The notes: generated by a model not told the origin, from the letters alone. A DNA stretch of 64,000 bases from Modestobacter sp. VKM Ac-2986 (GCF_026967795.1 NZ_JAPVBH010000003.1:124001-188000); one strand, 5' to 3'; shown: positions 37,469-45,497, counted from the stretch's first letter. Made by a program: numbers and translations.

Positions 37469-37608
37469 CGGACGGCGGGAGGCCGCGGGTACCGACCGAA
37501 GTAGGGGGCCGGCGCGACCGGTGGCCCACCCGCCGGCGACCGAGGTGACCACGGCCGCCGCCTCCCGGGCGATGTGCGCGCCCCCGCCCGGCGGCCAGGC
37601 TCGTCGGC

Positions 37609-38523
37609 ATGATCACCGTGGACCACCTCACCAAGCGCTACGGCGCCCGGACCGTCGTCTCGGACGTGTCCTTCTCCTGCCCGCCGGGCAGCGTGACCGG
37701 CTTCCTCGGCCCCAACGGCGCGGGCAAGTCCACCACCCTGCGGTCGCTGGTCGGGCTCACCGTCCCGACCAGCGGCACGGCCACCATCGCCGGCCGCGCC
37801 CACCGCGACCTGCCCAACGCCGGCCGGCAGGTCGGCGTCCTGCTCGACGCGGGCGCCCAGCACGCCGGCCGCACCGGCCGGGAGACGCTCACCCTCACCG
37901 CCCTGGTGCTCGGCGTCGGCGCCGAACGGGTCGACGAGGTGCTCGGGCAGGTCGGTCTGGCCGGGCGTCCGGCAGGCACCCGCGTGGGCAGCTACTCCCT
38001 CGGGATGCGCCAGCGGCTGGGCCTGGCGGCCGCACTGCTCGGGGACCCGGAGGTGCTGGTGCTCGACGAGCCGGCCAACGGCCTGGACCCCGAGGGCATC
38101 TGGTGGATGCGCGGGCTGCTCCGCGGCTTCGCCGACCGGGGCGGCACCGTGCTGCTCAGCTCCCACCAGCTGCGCGAGGTGGAGGCGGTGGCCGACCAGC
38201 TCGTCGTCATCGCCGGCGGCCGGGTCGTGGCGCAGGGCAGCAAGACCGAGCTGCTGGGCCGCCGCGGGACCGTCGTCCGGGGCCCGGACCGCGCCGTCCT
38301 GGCACGCGCCCTGCAGACGGCGGGCATCACCGTCGTACCCGGGGACGGCGACGCCCTGGTCGCCGACGCCGACCCGCTCGCCGTCGGGCAGGCGGCGGCC
38401 GCCGCCGGTGCGGTGCTCACCGAGCTCCGGCAGGCCGGCGGTGAGGGTCTGGAGGAGCTGTTCCGCTCGCTCACCGGGTCCGCTGACGCCGCGACGCAGC
38501 AGCAGCCGGCGGTGGCGGCATGA
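37609..38523 (+). CDS. ABC transporter ATP-binding protein
   Basis: This 304-residue ATPase has Walker A GPNGAGKSTTLRSLVGL (about 38), signature YSLGMRQRLGLAAALLGDP, Walker B VLVLDEPANGLDPEG and the H-loop LLSSHQLREVEAVAD. The long C-terminal part resembles the DrrA/bacitracin-type exporters. With the permease it should form an exporter or membrane-remodelling complex for an unknown substrate. It diverges from the two-component system (154 bp apart), a frequent arrangement for antimicrobial resistance modules. It overlaps the permease ATG by 4 nt. Confidence 0.93.
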   Translation: MITVDHLTKRYGARTVVSDVSFSCPPGSVTGFLGPNGAGKSTTLRSLVGLTVPTSGTATIAGRAHRDLPNAGRQVGVLLDAGAQHAGRTGRETLTLTALVLGVGAERVDEVLGQVGLAGRPAGTRVGSYSLGMRQRLGLAAALLGDPEVLVLDEPANGLDPEGIWWMRGLLRGFADRGGTVLLSSHQLREVEAVADQLVVIAGGRVVAQGSKTELLGRRGTVVRGPDRAVLARALQTAGITVVPGDGDALVADADPLAVGQAAAAAGAVLTELRQAGGEGLEELFRSLTGSADAATQQQPAVAA

Positions 38524-39305
38524 GCGCTGCGACCCTCGAGTCCGGCCCGCGCCGGCTGACCGGGCCGGTGACGGCCCCCTCCCTGCTCCGGCTGACCCGG
38601 GTGGAGCTGCGCAAGTCCTGCGACACCCGGGCCGGACGGTGGCTGCTGGCGGTGATCGCCCTGGCGGCTGTGGCGACGGTGGCGCTGGCCCTGTTCACCG
38701 GGCACGACCCGCTGAGCCTGTCCGACCACCTCGAGTTCGCCCAGCTGGCCACCAGTCTGCTGCTGCCGGTGCTGGGCATCCTGCTGGTGACCAGCGAGTG
38801 GTCGCAGCGGACGGCGATGACGACGTTCACGCTCGTGCCCCGGCGCTCCCGGGTGCTCACCGCCAAGGTCCTGGCCGCCTCCGTCCTCGCCCTGTTGGGG
38901 GTGGCCGCGACCCTGGTGACCTCCGCGGTGGCCGTCGTCCTCACCCCGGTGGTGACCGACGGCGCGCAGGACTGGTCGCTGGGTGCGGCCGAGCTCGGCC
39001 AGGTGGTGCTGCTGCAGCTGGTGTACGTGCTGTCGGGGGTGGCGTTCGGCATGCTGCTGCTCAGCTCGCCGCTGGCGATCGTCCTGTACTTCGTCCTGCC
39101 GACGGTGTTCACGATCCTGGTCAGCACGGTCGGAGCGCTGGACTGGGTGGCCGACTGGCTGGACCTCACGACGGCGAGCGCCCCGGTGTTCGACGGGGGA
39201 CTGGACGCCCAGGGCTGGCTGCAGCTGGCCACCGCGACCGCCCTGTGGCTGGGGCTGCCGATGGCGCTGGGCTGGCTCCGGGTCCACCGGGCCGAGATCT
39301 CCTGA
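38520..39305 (+). CDS. ABC transporter permease
   Basis: This 261-residue membrane protein has about six transmembrane segments (WLLAVIALAAVATVALALF, LATSLLLPVLGILLVTSEW, VLALLGVAATLVTSAVAVVL, VVLLQLVYVLSGVAFGMLLL, AIVLYFVLPTVFTILVST, ATALWLGLPMALGWL). VTSEWSQRTAMTTFTLVPRRSRVLTAKVLAA is typical of ABC-2 type permeases. It is translationally coupled to the ATPase and ends the operon; the following 600 bp are non-coding. Confidence 0.9.
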   Translation: MSAATLESGPRRLTGPVTAPSLLRLTRVELRKSCDTRAGRWLLAVIALAAVATVALALFTGHDPLSLSDHLEFAQLATSLLLPVLGILLVTSEWSQRTAMTTFTLVPRRSRVLTAKVLAASVLALLGVAATLVTSAVAVVLTPVVTDGAQDWSLGAAELGQVVLLQLVYVLSGVAFGMLLLSSPLAIVLYFVLPTVFTILVSTVGALDWVADWLDLTTASAPVFDGGLDAQGWLQLATATALWLGLPMALGWLRVHRAEIS

Positions 39306-39371
39306 CGCAACCGGCTCGACGGGGGTGGACCGGCACCAGTCGGTCCACCCCCGTCCCCGATCTTCGTTGGT

Positions 39372-39386
39372 CCGTTATCCCCAACT
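39372..39386 (+). repeat. Terminus-oriented motif E3
   Basis: CCGTTATCCCCAACT, then AAGGAAAGCC about 20 nt on and CGGGGGAGC further on. It lies 3.05 kb left of dif. Confidence 0.65.
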
Positions 39387-39803
39387 GCGCACCCGCTGCT
39401 CAAACTAAGGAAAGCCATCACCGACCAGGACGGGGGAGCAGCCCGAACGGGTCGGTCGACAGGTGCTCGGGGGTGCTCACCCGGACACCTGTCGGCATTC
39501 CGTCACAGCAGTGGAGACAGGTCCGGCACGACAGCGGCCGCCCTGTGCTGGGGGAGCTCGTCCCGTCCGCTCTGAGGCGGTCCGCGACCCCGTGGCGGGG
39601 GGAGGGGAGCGGTTCGGCCGTGGGGTTCGTACGGACGGCGGGCTCGCCTGACCTTCGGGGCTGCGCTCTGTGCGGGCCCACCGGCAGGCCGGTGGCGGAG
39701 CCGGCTCGAGAGACCGGCCGGACGAGTTCCCACCTCGGCCGGCCACGTCATCACCGCTGGCCCATCTGCCGATGACACGAGTGGAGCACCAGTCCCTGTA
39801 CTC

Positions 39804-39818
39804 CCGTTATCCCTAACA
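39804..39818 (+). repeat. Terminus-oriented motif E4
   Basis: CCGTTATCCCTAACA, followed by the A-rich ACAGACAAGAAAAACAAAAG. The core matches E5 on the other side of dif exactly. It lies 2.6 kb left of dif. Confidence 0.65.
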
Positions 39819-39905
39819 AGTCGTCTAACACAGACAAGAAAAACAAAAGCCACACTTGACCGGCCAAGGCCCGGACCGGGTGCAGAGCAGGGGAGTGGAG
39901 CTGAG

Positions 39906-40874
39906 TCAGCTGGTGCGCTGCACGGCCCGGTCGTACAGCGCCGACCAGTCCGACAGCAGCTGGAGCAGCTCCAGAGGCGACTGCACCGTGAACTCGTGGC
40001 CCAGGGAGCCCAGGGCCATGGCCGGCCAGCTGAGGTCGTCAGCGGTCATCTCCAGGCGACAGCTCGTCGGTGAGACGGCGGAGACGGTGCCCCAGCGGCT
40101 GACGTGCGCGACCACCTCGGCGGCCGGTGCGGACACGAGCACCACCACCCGGTAGGGGTCGCGCCGGCCGTCCAGACCCGCCAGTACGAAGCTGGCGGCG
40201 TCGGCCGCGGGCAGCCGGCGGGGGGCGAAGTGCTGTCCGGTGTTCGTGGCGTCCGCCAGGCGGTCCAGCCGGAAGGTGCGCCAGTCCCCGCGGGCGAGGT
40301 CGTAGGCGACGAGGTACCACCGCTGCCCGACGGGCACGAGACGGTACGGCTCGACGTGCCGGTCGCTGGATACGCCGTCGGAGGCGACGTAGTGGAAGGT
40401 GAGCCGCTCGGCGTCCCGGCAGCACTGGGCGACGGTGGTGAGCGCCAGCGGGTCGACCGGCTCGGTGCCGGCCTCGCCCCAGGCGGCCGGGACGGTGACC
40501 GCCTGTAACGCCTCCACGCGTCGCCGCAGGCGCTGGGGCATGACCTGGACGACCTTCGTCAGTGCCCGCACCGACGCCTCGGCCATGCCGCTGACCGACG
40601 AGTGCGTCGCCGACCGGAGCCCCACGGCCAGGGCGACGGCCTCCTCGTCGTCGAGCACCAGCGGCGGCAGGGAGACCCCATGGGTGAGCTGGTAGCCGCC
40701 GTCGACGCCGCGACTGGCGTCCACGGGATAGCCGAGCTCCCGCAGTCGCTCGATGTCGCGCCGCAAGGTGCGACCCGAGACGCCCAGCCGGTCGGCCAGG
40801 TCGGCGCCGGGCCAGTACCGCTGGCTCTGCAGCAGGGACAGCAGCCGGAGCGTGCGCGAGCTGGTGTTGGCCAC
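39906..40874 (-). CDS. WYL-domain transcriptional regulator (YafY/DeoR type)
   Basis: This 322-residue regulator has an N-terminal DeoR-type HTH (about 5-60: RTLRLLSLLQSQRYWPGADLADRLGVSGRTLRRDIERLRELGYPVDASRGVDGGYQL) and a WYL domain (about 140-220, HVEPYRLVPVGQRWYLVAYDLARGDWRTFRLDRL) followed by a WCX-type C-terminal domain. Such proteins sense a ligand, sometimes ssDNA, and control neighbours. GTG 40874 directly precedes the conserved HTH. It diverges from a DinB-family gene with a palindrome between, so it probably regulates both. Confidence 0.9.
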   Translation of the reverse strand: MANTSSRTLRLLSLLQSQRYWPGADLADRLGVSGRTLRRDIERLRELGYPVDASRGVDGGYQLTHGVSLPPLVLDDEEAVALAVGLRSATHSSVSGMAEASVRALTKVVQVMPQRLRRRVEALQAVTVPAAWGEAGTEPVDPLALTTVAQCCRDAERLTFHYVASDGVSSDRHVEPYRLVPVGQRWYLVAYDLARGDWRTFRLDRLADATNTGQHFAPRRLPAADAASFVLAGLDGRRDPYRVVVLVSAPAAEVVAHVSRWGTVSAVSPTSCRLEMTADDLSWPAMALGSLGHEFTVQSPLELLQLLSDWSALYDRAVQRTS

Positions 40875-40888
40875 CGGCCCATCCTGCC

Positions 40889-40928
40889 CTGTCTTAGGAC
40901 AGTAAATGACCACAATAGCCCCTAGCGT
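40889..40928. promoter_or_regulatory. Operator-like palindrome and promoter between WYL regulator and DinB gene
   Basis: CTGTCTTAGGACAG (40889-40902) has perfect CTGTC/GACAG arms. A plus-strand -10 box TAGCGT at 40923-40928 fits the DinB gene, and the minus-strand leader starts inside the palindrome. Confidence 0.5.
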
Positions 40929-40960
40929 CATCGGTTCCACCGACGAGAGGGGCGCCCGCC

Positions 40961-41515
40961 ATGACCGCCACCGACACGACCACCCACCCGAGCACCATCG
41001 GCCCACTGGACCGGGAGCGCGCCGACCTGCTGGAGAGCCTGGCTCGCCACCGCTCCTTCCTGCGCTACACCGTGCAGGGGCTGACCGACGAGCAGGCCAG
41101 GCTGCGGCCGACGGTCAGCGAGCTGTGCCTGGGCGGGATCGTGAAGCACGTGGCAGCGACCGAGGCTGCCTGGGCCGACTTCATGGTCCGCGGTGCGGCC
41201 GCCTTCCCGACCGTCGACTGGACCAGCCCCGAGATGGCCGAGAGCTGGGCCGACGAGCACCACCTGCTGCCCGAGGAGACCCTCGCCGGCGTCCTCCAGC
41301 ACTACGCCGCCGTCGCCGCTCGCACCGACGAGCTGGTGCGCACCCTGCCCAGCCTGGACGCCGACCACCTGCTGCCGGAGGCCCCCTGGTTCACCCCTGG
41401 CGCTCGCCAGTCGGCGCGACGGACCCTGCTGCACCTGATCGCCGAGACCGCCCAGCACGCCGGCCACGCCGACGTCATCCGCGAGACCCTTGACGGCCAG
41501 AAGACGATGGGCTGA
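40961..41515 (+). CDS. DinB family protein
   Basis: This 184-residue four-helix bundle protein of the DinB/DfsB superfamily has GPLDRERADLLESLARHRSFLRYTVQGLTDEQARLRPTVSELCLGGIVKHVAATEAAWADFMV with a metal-ligand histidine in VKHVAATE. The later LLHLIAETAQHAGHADVIRETLDGQ holds the other two histidines. It is probably a metal-dependent thiol transferase or similar; the substrate is unknown. ATG 40961 follows GAGAGGGGCG. It is controlled together with the divergent WYL regulator. Confidence 0.92.
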   Translation: MTATDTTTHPSTIGPLDRERADLLESLARHRSFLRYTVQGLTDEQARLRPTVSELCLGGIVKHVAATEAAWADFMVRGAAAFPTVDWTSPEMAESWADEHHLLPEETLAGVLQHYAAVAARTDELVRTLPSLDADHLLPEAPWFTPGARQSARRTLLHLIAETAQHAGHADVIRETLDGQKTMG

Positions 41516-41819
41516 CCGCACGGGCGGTGTCTCGTCCTCGGCGGGCGACCAGGACGACCCGTCGGACCTCCCGGATCCGACTGACCCGATGTCACGGAGT
41601 GTGACGAGTGGGCGGTGGTGCCGACCGAGGCGGTGAACCGAGTGCCGCGTGCCAGGGGGGTGCAGCCGAGCGCGGGGCCATGGTGGCGAACATGGCCCCG
41701 CGCTCGTGGGCTCGTCGATCTGACGGCGCCTGAGGGAGGCGGCCGGCTGAAATCTGTCGGTCGTCGGCACTAACGTCACGGACGTCGCACCGGCCCGTCC
41801 GAGCAGCAGGGGAGTCTCC
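41516..41819. other. 304-bp intergenic region with hairpin and promoter
   Basis: No gene. It contains the perfect hairpin at 41668-41705, and a TAACGT -10 box at 41771-41776 about 45 nt upstream of the isochorismatase start. Confidence 0.5.
41668..41705. terminator. Perfect 15-bp hairpin
   Basis: GAGCGCGGGGCCATG and CATGGCCCCGCGCTC with loop GTGGCGAA. It lies 150 nt downstream of the DinB gene; it may be a terminator or part of the next gene's leader. Confidence 0.55.
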
Positions 41820-42374
41820 GTGACCACGCTGACCGATCGTCCGAACACCGCCCTCGTCGTCATCGACGTCCAGCAGGGCGTGGTGACCGGCGCCCACGAG
41901 CGCGACGCCGTCGTCGCCAACATCGGCGCCCTGGTCGACCGGGCCCGGGACGCCGGCGTCCCGGTCGTGTGGGTCGCCCACTCCGATGACGAGATGCCGC
42001 AGGACAGTGACGACTGGCAGTACGTGTCCGAGCTCGTACGCCGGGAGTCCGAGCCGCTCGTGCACAAGTCCTACGGCGACTCCTTCGAGGGCACCGACCT
42101 CGAGGACGTCCTGGCCGCGGCTGGCGTGGGCCGGCTGGTGGTCGCCGGCGCCGAGTCCGACGCCTGCATCCGGTCGACCATCCACGGCGGCTTCACCCGG
42201 GGCTACGACGTGACGCTGGTCGGTGACGCGCACACCGCCGGGGACAAGACCGCGTGGGGCGCTCCGCCGGTCGACCAGGTCATCGCGCACACCAACCTGT
42301 ACTGGCGCTTCCAGGCCGCACCCGGTCGGACGGCAGGAGTCGTCGAGACGACGGACGTGACGTTCACCGGGTGA
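41820..42374 (+). CDS. Isochorismatase family cysteine hydrolase
   Basis: This 184-residue alpha/beta hydrolase has the triad Asp in TALVVIDVQQGVV (about 16), Lys in EPLVHKSYGDSFEGTDLEDVL and nucleophile Cys in VAGAESDACIRSTIHGGFTRGYDVTLVGDAH, all intact. Family members hydrolyse isochorismate, nicotinamide or other amides; the substrate is unassigned. GTG 41820 follows GGGGAG 5 nt upstream. Its stop is only 37 bp from the dif site. Confidence 0.92.
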   Translation: MTTLTDRPNTALVVIDVQQGVVTGAHERDAVVANIGALVDRARDAGVPVVWVAHSDDEMPQDSDDWQYVSELVRRESEPLVHKSYGDSFEGTDLEDVLAAAGVGRLVVAGAESDACIRSTIHGGFTRGYDVTLVGDAHTAGDKTAWGAPPVDQVIAHTNLYWRFQAAPGRTAGVVETTDVTFTG

Positions 42375-42411
42375 GCCCGGGGAGTGCCCAGGAGCGGTCG
42401 CCCTCTCCGCT

Positions 42412-42439
42412 ACTTGACATAATGTCGATTATCGGCGCA
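42412..42439 (-). other. dif: dif site (XerC/XerD chromosome dimer resolution site)
   Basis: On the minus strand the 28 bp consist of a XerC-side arm TGCGCCGATAA, a 6-bp centre TCGACA and a XerD-side arm TTATGTCAAGT. The half-sites ATAA and TTAT form the usual partial palindrome. E. coli dif has the same layout (arms ending CGCATAA and starting TTATGTTAA), and the arms match the actinobacterial dif consensus as remembered, except for about two positions at the outer XerC end. A single copy was seen. It marks the replication terminus and the place where FtsK/XerCD resolve chromosome dimers. Confidence 0.9.
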
Positions 42440-42601
42440 TCGGTCAGAGCCCGAGAGGGGCGGTCGAGCGGGGTCCCGACCATGATCATCCGTAGCGCAG
42501 GTCGACATGCGCAGCAAGGCGCTCACCGACACCGATGCGGCGTCGGGTCGACGTACCTGACGGCCGAGCACCGGATGCCTCCGGGGTCCGTGTCGTCCGC
42601 G

Positions 42602-42660
42602 CGACATGACGTCGCGTCGTCATGTCGACCGTTCGGTAGGACGGACGCGACGACATGACG
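42602..42660. repeat. CGACATGACG repeats beside dif
   Basis: CGACATGACG at 42602-42611 and its complement CGTCATGTCG at 42618-42627 form a perfect hairpin with loop TCGCGT. A third direct copy is at 42651-42660. Confidence 0.7.
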
Positions 42661-42909
42661 CCGGCGGCACCCACGGGTCGTCGCGAGGCGCATGTCCGTC
42701 GACCTGGACACCTCGACCGGCCCATCGAGAAGTTGATCATCGTGGTGTGCTCGGCGATCCAAGGCAAGGTCACTGTCCCGACCATCTGAGCCCTCGACCC
42801 GCCACGGACCACGTCTCAGCCGGTCCACCTACGTCACCGTGGTTACGTCACTCTGACGCAACGAGGTGTGATTCGGCGGTCTCAGGGAGCGCCGACGGCG
42901 AACCCTTCG

Positions 42910-42915
42910 TAGGGT
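42910..42915 (+). promoter_or_regulatory. Leaderless -10 box for the small lipoprotein
   Basis: TAGGGT, 6 nt (CGGGTC), then ATG 42922. Confidence 0.55.
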
Positions 42916-42921
42916 CGGGTC

Positions 42922-43194
42922 ATGAACATCCGACGCCCGGTGGCAGCCCTGTTCGTCGCGCTGGCTCTGGTCGGTGGACCGGCCACGATGACCGCCTGCA
43001 GTGCGGCCGGCGGTGGTACCGAGCGCAACGACGGCGACAGCAGTGACAACGAGACCGCGAACACCGGCGGCAGCGACCCCGGTGGCACCTCGCAGGGCAA
43101 CGTGCCCCGCAACAACAACAGCGAGCCCGACGGCGAGAACGAGTCCGGCGACGACGAGGGCAACAGCGGCGGCGACAACAGCTCGGACGGCTGA
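42922..43194 (+). CDS. Small low-complexity lipoprotein
   Basis: This 90-residue protein starts with a lipoprotein-like signal (NIRRPVAALFVALALVGGPATMTAC, lipobox MTAC). The rest is a Gly/Asn/Asp/Ser/Glu-rich low-complexity tail (GDSSDNETANTGGSDPGGTS). It is acidic and probably disordered on the outer face of the membrane. No family or function is recognised. A terminator hairpin follows 12 nt after the stop. Confidence 0.65.
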   Translation: MNIRRPVAALFVALALVGGPATMTACSAAGGGTERNDGDSSDNETANTGGSDPGGTSQGNVPRNNNSEPDGENESGDDEGNSGGDNSSDG

Positions 43195-43205
43195 CGACTG
43201 CTGGC

Positions 43206-43230
43206 GGAGGGGCGACCCGGTCGCCCCTCC
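43206..43230. terminator. Terminator after the small lipoprotein
   Basis: Perfect arms GGAGGGGCGA / TCGCCCCTCC with loop CCCGG. Confidence 0.7.
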
Positions 43231-43258
43231 CCTGCACAGCACCCGCTGACCTGACTCA

Positions 43259-43276
43259 ATGCGTCACGTGACGCAT
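43259..43276. repeat. Perfect 18-bp palindrome
   Basis: ATGCGTCACGTGACGCAT, 9 nt beyond the stop of the minus-strand zinc-finger gene. It may be a terminator stem or a protein-binding site. Confidence 0.75.
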
Positions 43277-43284
43277 GAGGTCCC

Positions 43285-43683
43285 TCAGCCGGCGGCCTTG
43301 CCGTTGAGCCACAGCCGGTCGAGTCGGCCGGTCGAGCGCACCAGCTCGGACAGCGACTTCTCGAGCTCGGCCTTGGTCGGCTTCTCCGACAGCACGGTCT
43401 GCACGTCCTCGATGGCGCAGCGCAGCTGGTAGAGCCGGTCCTGCAGGCCGTCGAGCTCGGCCCGGGTCACCAGCACCACGTCGTCGGACAACCCGGCCTT
43501 CGCCGTGGCCGACCGCTGCTCGTAGGCCCGCTGCCGGCACGCCTGGCCGCAGTAGAGCCGTGGGCGCCCCACCGACTCCTGAGCGGGCAGGACGCTGCGA
43601 CACCAGCCGCACCGGCGTTCCTCGCCCTTGGTGCGTCGGGTCCGTGAGGCCGGACGGGCGTCCACCTCGTGCTCTGCAGCCAC
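43285..43683 (-). CDS. Small zinc-finger-like protein with C-terminal coiled coil
   Basis: This 132-residue protein has a possible zinc site RRCGWCRSVLPA plus RPRLYCGQACRQRAYEQR (about 24-60: CxxC and CxxxC) followed by a helical, probably coiled-coil region (ELDGLQDRLYQLRCAIEDVQTVL, AELEKSLSELVRSTGRLDRL). Proteins with the CxxC...YCSQACRQRAY pattern are widespread in actinobacteria and uncharacterised. GTG 43683 is fixed by a leaderless promoter (TACCGT plus 7 nt). It diverges from the phosphodiesterase gene. DNA or RNA binding is plausible but unproven. Confidence 0.75.
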   Translation of the reverse strand: MAAEHEVDARPASRTRRTKGEERRCGWCRSVLPAQESVGRPRLYCGQACRQRAYEQRSATAKAGLSDDVVLVTRAELDGLQDRLYQLRCAIEDVQTVLSEKPTKAELEKSLSELVRSTGRLDRLWLNGKAAG

Positions 43684-43690
43684 GGCAGCG

Positions 43691-43696
43691 ACGGTA
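43691..43696 (-). promoter_or_regulatory. Leaderless -10 box for the zinc-finger gene
   Basis: Minus-strand TACCGT, 7 nt (CGCTGCC), then GTG 43683. Confidence 0.6.
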
Positions 43697-43799
43697 GACG
43701 CCCGGTACGACAGGACGAGAGGGGACACGCCAGGGTGGCGGGCACGCGGGCAGCGGGCAGTCCTCGAGCACCCGATCCGCCCGGGTGAGCGGCCCGCAC

Positions 43800-43805
43800 T
43801 AGCGT
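43800..43805 (+). promoter_or_regulatory. Leaderless -10 box for the phosphodiesterase operon
   Basis: TAGCGT, 7 nt (GGGGGGT), then GTG 43813; this decides the start. Confidence 0.6.
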
Positions 43806-43812
43806 GGGGGGT

Positions 43813-44589
43813 GTGCCGGGCTCGCGTTACGCCTTCCTCGACGGCCCGACCCCGGTGGCGATGGCCCACCGCGGCGGGGCCATCGAGCACCTGGAGAACA
43901 CGTTCCCGGCGTTCGAGGAGTGCGTCGCCCTCGGCTACCGGTACCTGGAGACCGACGTCCGGGTGACCTCCGACGGTGAGCTCGTCGTCTTCCACGACCC
44001 CACGTTGGACCGGGTCACCGACCGCACCGGCCGGGTCGAGTCGATGCCCTGGCGGGAGCTGCAGGCGGCGCTGATCGGGGGCCGGGAGCCGATCCTGCGG
44101 CTGGAGGACCTGTTCGGCGCCTGGCCGGACGTGCGGTTCAACCTCGACATCAAGGCCGCCGGGGTCCTGGCGCCGCTGGTGCGCACGGTGCGGCGGCTGG
44201 GGGTCGAGGACCGGATCTGCCTGGGCTCCTTCTCCGACGCCCGGATCGCCGCGGCCCGCCGGGTCTTCGGCCCCGGCGTGTGCACCTCGCTGGGTCCCAA
44301 GGGCGTGGCGGCGCTGCGGCTGTCCTCCTACTCCCCCCGGGCCGCCGGGCTGGTGCGCATCCAGGCCGGCTGCGCCCAGGTGCCGCTGGCCCTGGGCGGG
44401 CGGCCGCTGGTCGACGAGCGGTTCATCGCCGCCGCGCACGCCCGCAGCCTGCAGGTGCACGTCTGGACGGTCGACACCGAGGCCGAGGCCACCGAGATGC
44501 TCGACCTGGGCGTCGACGGGCTGATGACCGACCGGCCGGCGATGCTGCGCGACCTCCTGGTGTCCCGGGGTCAGTGGACCGGCGCGTGA
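43813..44589 (+). CDS. Glycerophosphodiester phosphodiesterase family protein
   Basis: This 258-residue TIM-barrel enzyme hydrolyses glycerophosphodiesters to sn-glycerol 3-phosphate and an alcohol. Active-site motifs are VAMAHRGGAIEHLENTFPAFEECVALGYRYLETDVRVTSDGELVVFHDPTLDRVTD (His, Glu and Asp metal ligands and second His, about 14-70), VRFNLDIKA (second Glu position replaced by Asp) and late VHVWTVDTEAEATEMLDLGVDGLMTDRP. GTG 43813 follows the leaderless promoter. The stop overlaps the acyltransferase GTG (4 nt), so the two may act in lipid turnover. Confidence 0.93.
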   Translation: MPGSRYAFLDGPTPVAMAHRGGAIEHLENTFPAFEECVALGYRYLETDVRVTSDGELVVFHDPTLDRVTDRTGRVESMPWRELQAALIGGREPILRLEDLFGAWPDVRFNLDIKAAGVLAPLVRTVRRLGVEDRICLGSFSDARIAAARRVFGPGVCTSLGPKGVAALRLSSYSPRAAGLVRIQAGCAQVPLALGGRPLVDERFIAAAHARSLQVHVWTVDTEAEATEMLDLGVDGLMTDRPAMLRDLLVSRGQWTGA

Positions 44590-45497
44590 CCCGGACCTGG
44601 ACGACGGAGGTGGCCGGGCGACTGGGCAGCTGGCACCCTGCCACCCCTCCCCTCCCGGCCGAACTCGCCGACCAGGTGGAGCCCGCCGACCCGGACTGGT
44701 TCGCCCGCGAACTGGCCGTCGCCGCGGCCCCGCCGTGGTCGGTGTGGCGGTTCGCGTTGAGCCGGCTGTCGTGGGTGCCGCTGGCGTTCGGCCGGCTGCA
44801 GCTCACCGGCGAGGTGCCCGCGGAGCTGCTGGACGGTCCGCTGCTGCTCGCGGTCAACCACATCGGCGACTTCGACCCCTTCGTGGTCGGTGTCGCCCTG
44901 CACCGGGCCGGGGTGCAGCCCCGGTTCCTGGTCAAGGGCGGGCTGATGGCCGTCCCGGTCGTCGGTGCGCTGCTGGAGCGCTGCGGCTGCATCCGGGTGG
45001 AACGGGGCACCGACCTGGCCGGGCACGCCGTCCGGGTGACCGAGGCGGCGCTGGCCGCCGGCGCGCACGTGGTCGCCTACCCCGAGGGGCGGATCGGGCT
45101 GACCGGCGACGGGTGGCCCGAACGTGGACGCACCGGGATGGCCCGGATGGCGCTGGCCGCCGGCATCCCGGTCGTCCCGGTCAGCCAGTGGGGCGCCCAC
45201 GAGGTCATGCAGTACGGCCTCGGCCGGGGCAAGGTCACCACTCTGCTCACCGCGCTGTGGCGGCGGCCGACGCTGCAGGTGCACATCGGCCCACCGGTCG
45301 ACGTCACCGACCTGCGGCCCGGCCGGCTGGGCGACGCCAACCGGGCCCGCACCCGGATCGACGCCGCGCTGACCCGGGGGCTGGCGCCGTTGCGGGCCGG
45401 TGAGCCCACCGACCGGATCGCCCACGCCGACCCCACGCGGCCCACGACCGCGCGGGCGGCCTTCCCTGGCGGCGTCGTCCCGCCCGAGATCCCGTGA
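44586..45497 (+). CDS. 1-acyl-glycerol-3-phosphate acyltransferase family protein (PlsC-like)
   Basis: This 303-residue acyltransferase has motif I NHIGDFDPFVVG (NHxxxxD, about 98), motif II GCIRVERGTD, motif III VVAYPEGRIGLTGDG and motif IV GIPVVPVSQWGAHEV. It should acylate lysophosphatidate or a related lysolipid with an acyl-CoA or acyl-ACP. The unusual N-terminal 60 residues precede the membrane-associated domain. It is coupled to the phosphodiesterase gene. A second PlsC-like gene lies at 55242. Confidence 0.92.
   Translation: MTRTWTTEVAGRLGSWHPATPPLPAELADQVEPADPDWFARELAVAAAPPWSVWRFALSRLSWVPLAFGRLQLTGEVPAELLDGPLLLAVNHIGDFDPFVVGVALHRAGVQPRFLVKGGLMAVPVVGALLERCGCIRVERGTDLAGHAVRVTEAALAAGAHVVAYPEGRIGLTGDGWPERGRTGMARMALAAGIPVVPVSQWGAHEVMQYGLGRGKVTTLLTALWRRPTLQVHIGPPVDVTDLRPGRLGDANRARTRIDAALTRGLAPLRAGEPTDRIAHADPTRPTTARAAFPGGVVPPEIP

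Larger units (their letters stand above)
39306..39905. other. 600-bp non-coding region with two terminus-oriented motifs
   Basis: Open frames here overlap one another and show no family resemblance. The region holds E3 and E4, and an A-rich stretch at about 39820-39855 that is unusual in this genome. It is bounded by converging genes. Confidence 0.65.
42440..42921. other. 480-bp region right of dif, no convincing gene
   Basis: It holds three copies of CGACATGACG (see 42602-42660) and short unconvincing open frames. One 44-codon frame (42655-42789) has no recognisable ribosome site. The lipoprotein promoter lies at its right end. Confidence 0.5.

Noticed and set aside
39420-39853. Several 60-116-codon frames on both strands between the permease and the WYL regulator
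   Set aside because: Mutually overlapping, low-complexity and without a start signal; region best read as non-coding.
42655-42789. 44-codon plus-strand frame ending IQGKVTVPTI right of dif
   Set aside because: No ribosome site, no recognised family, and it begins inside the CGACATGACG repeat. Kept only as an unproven small frame.
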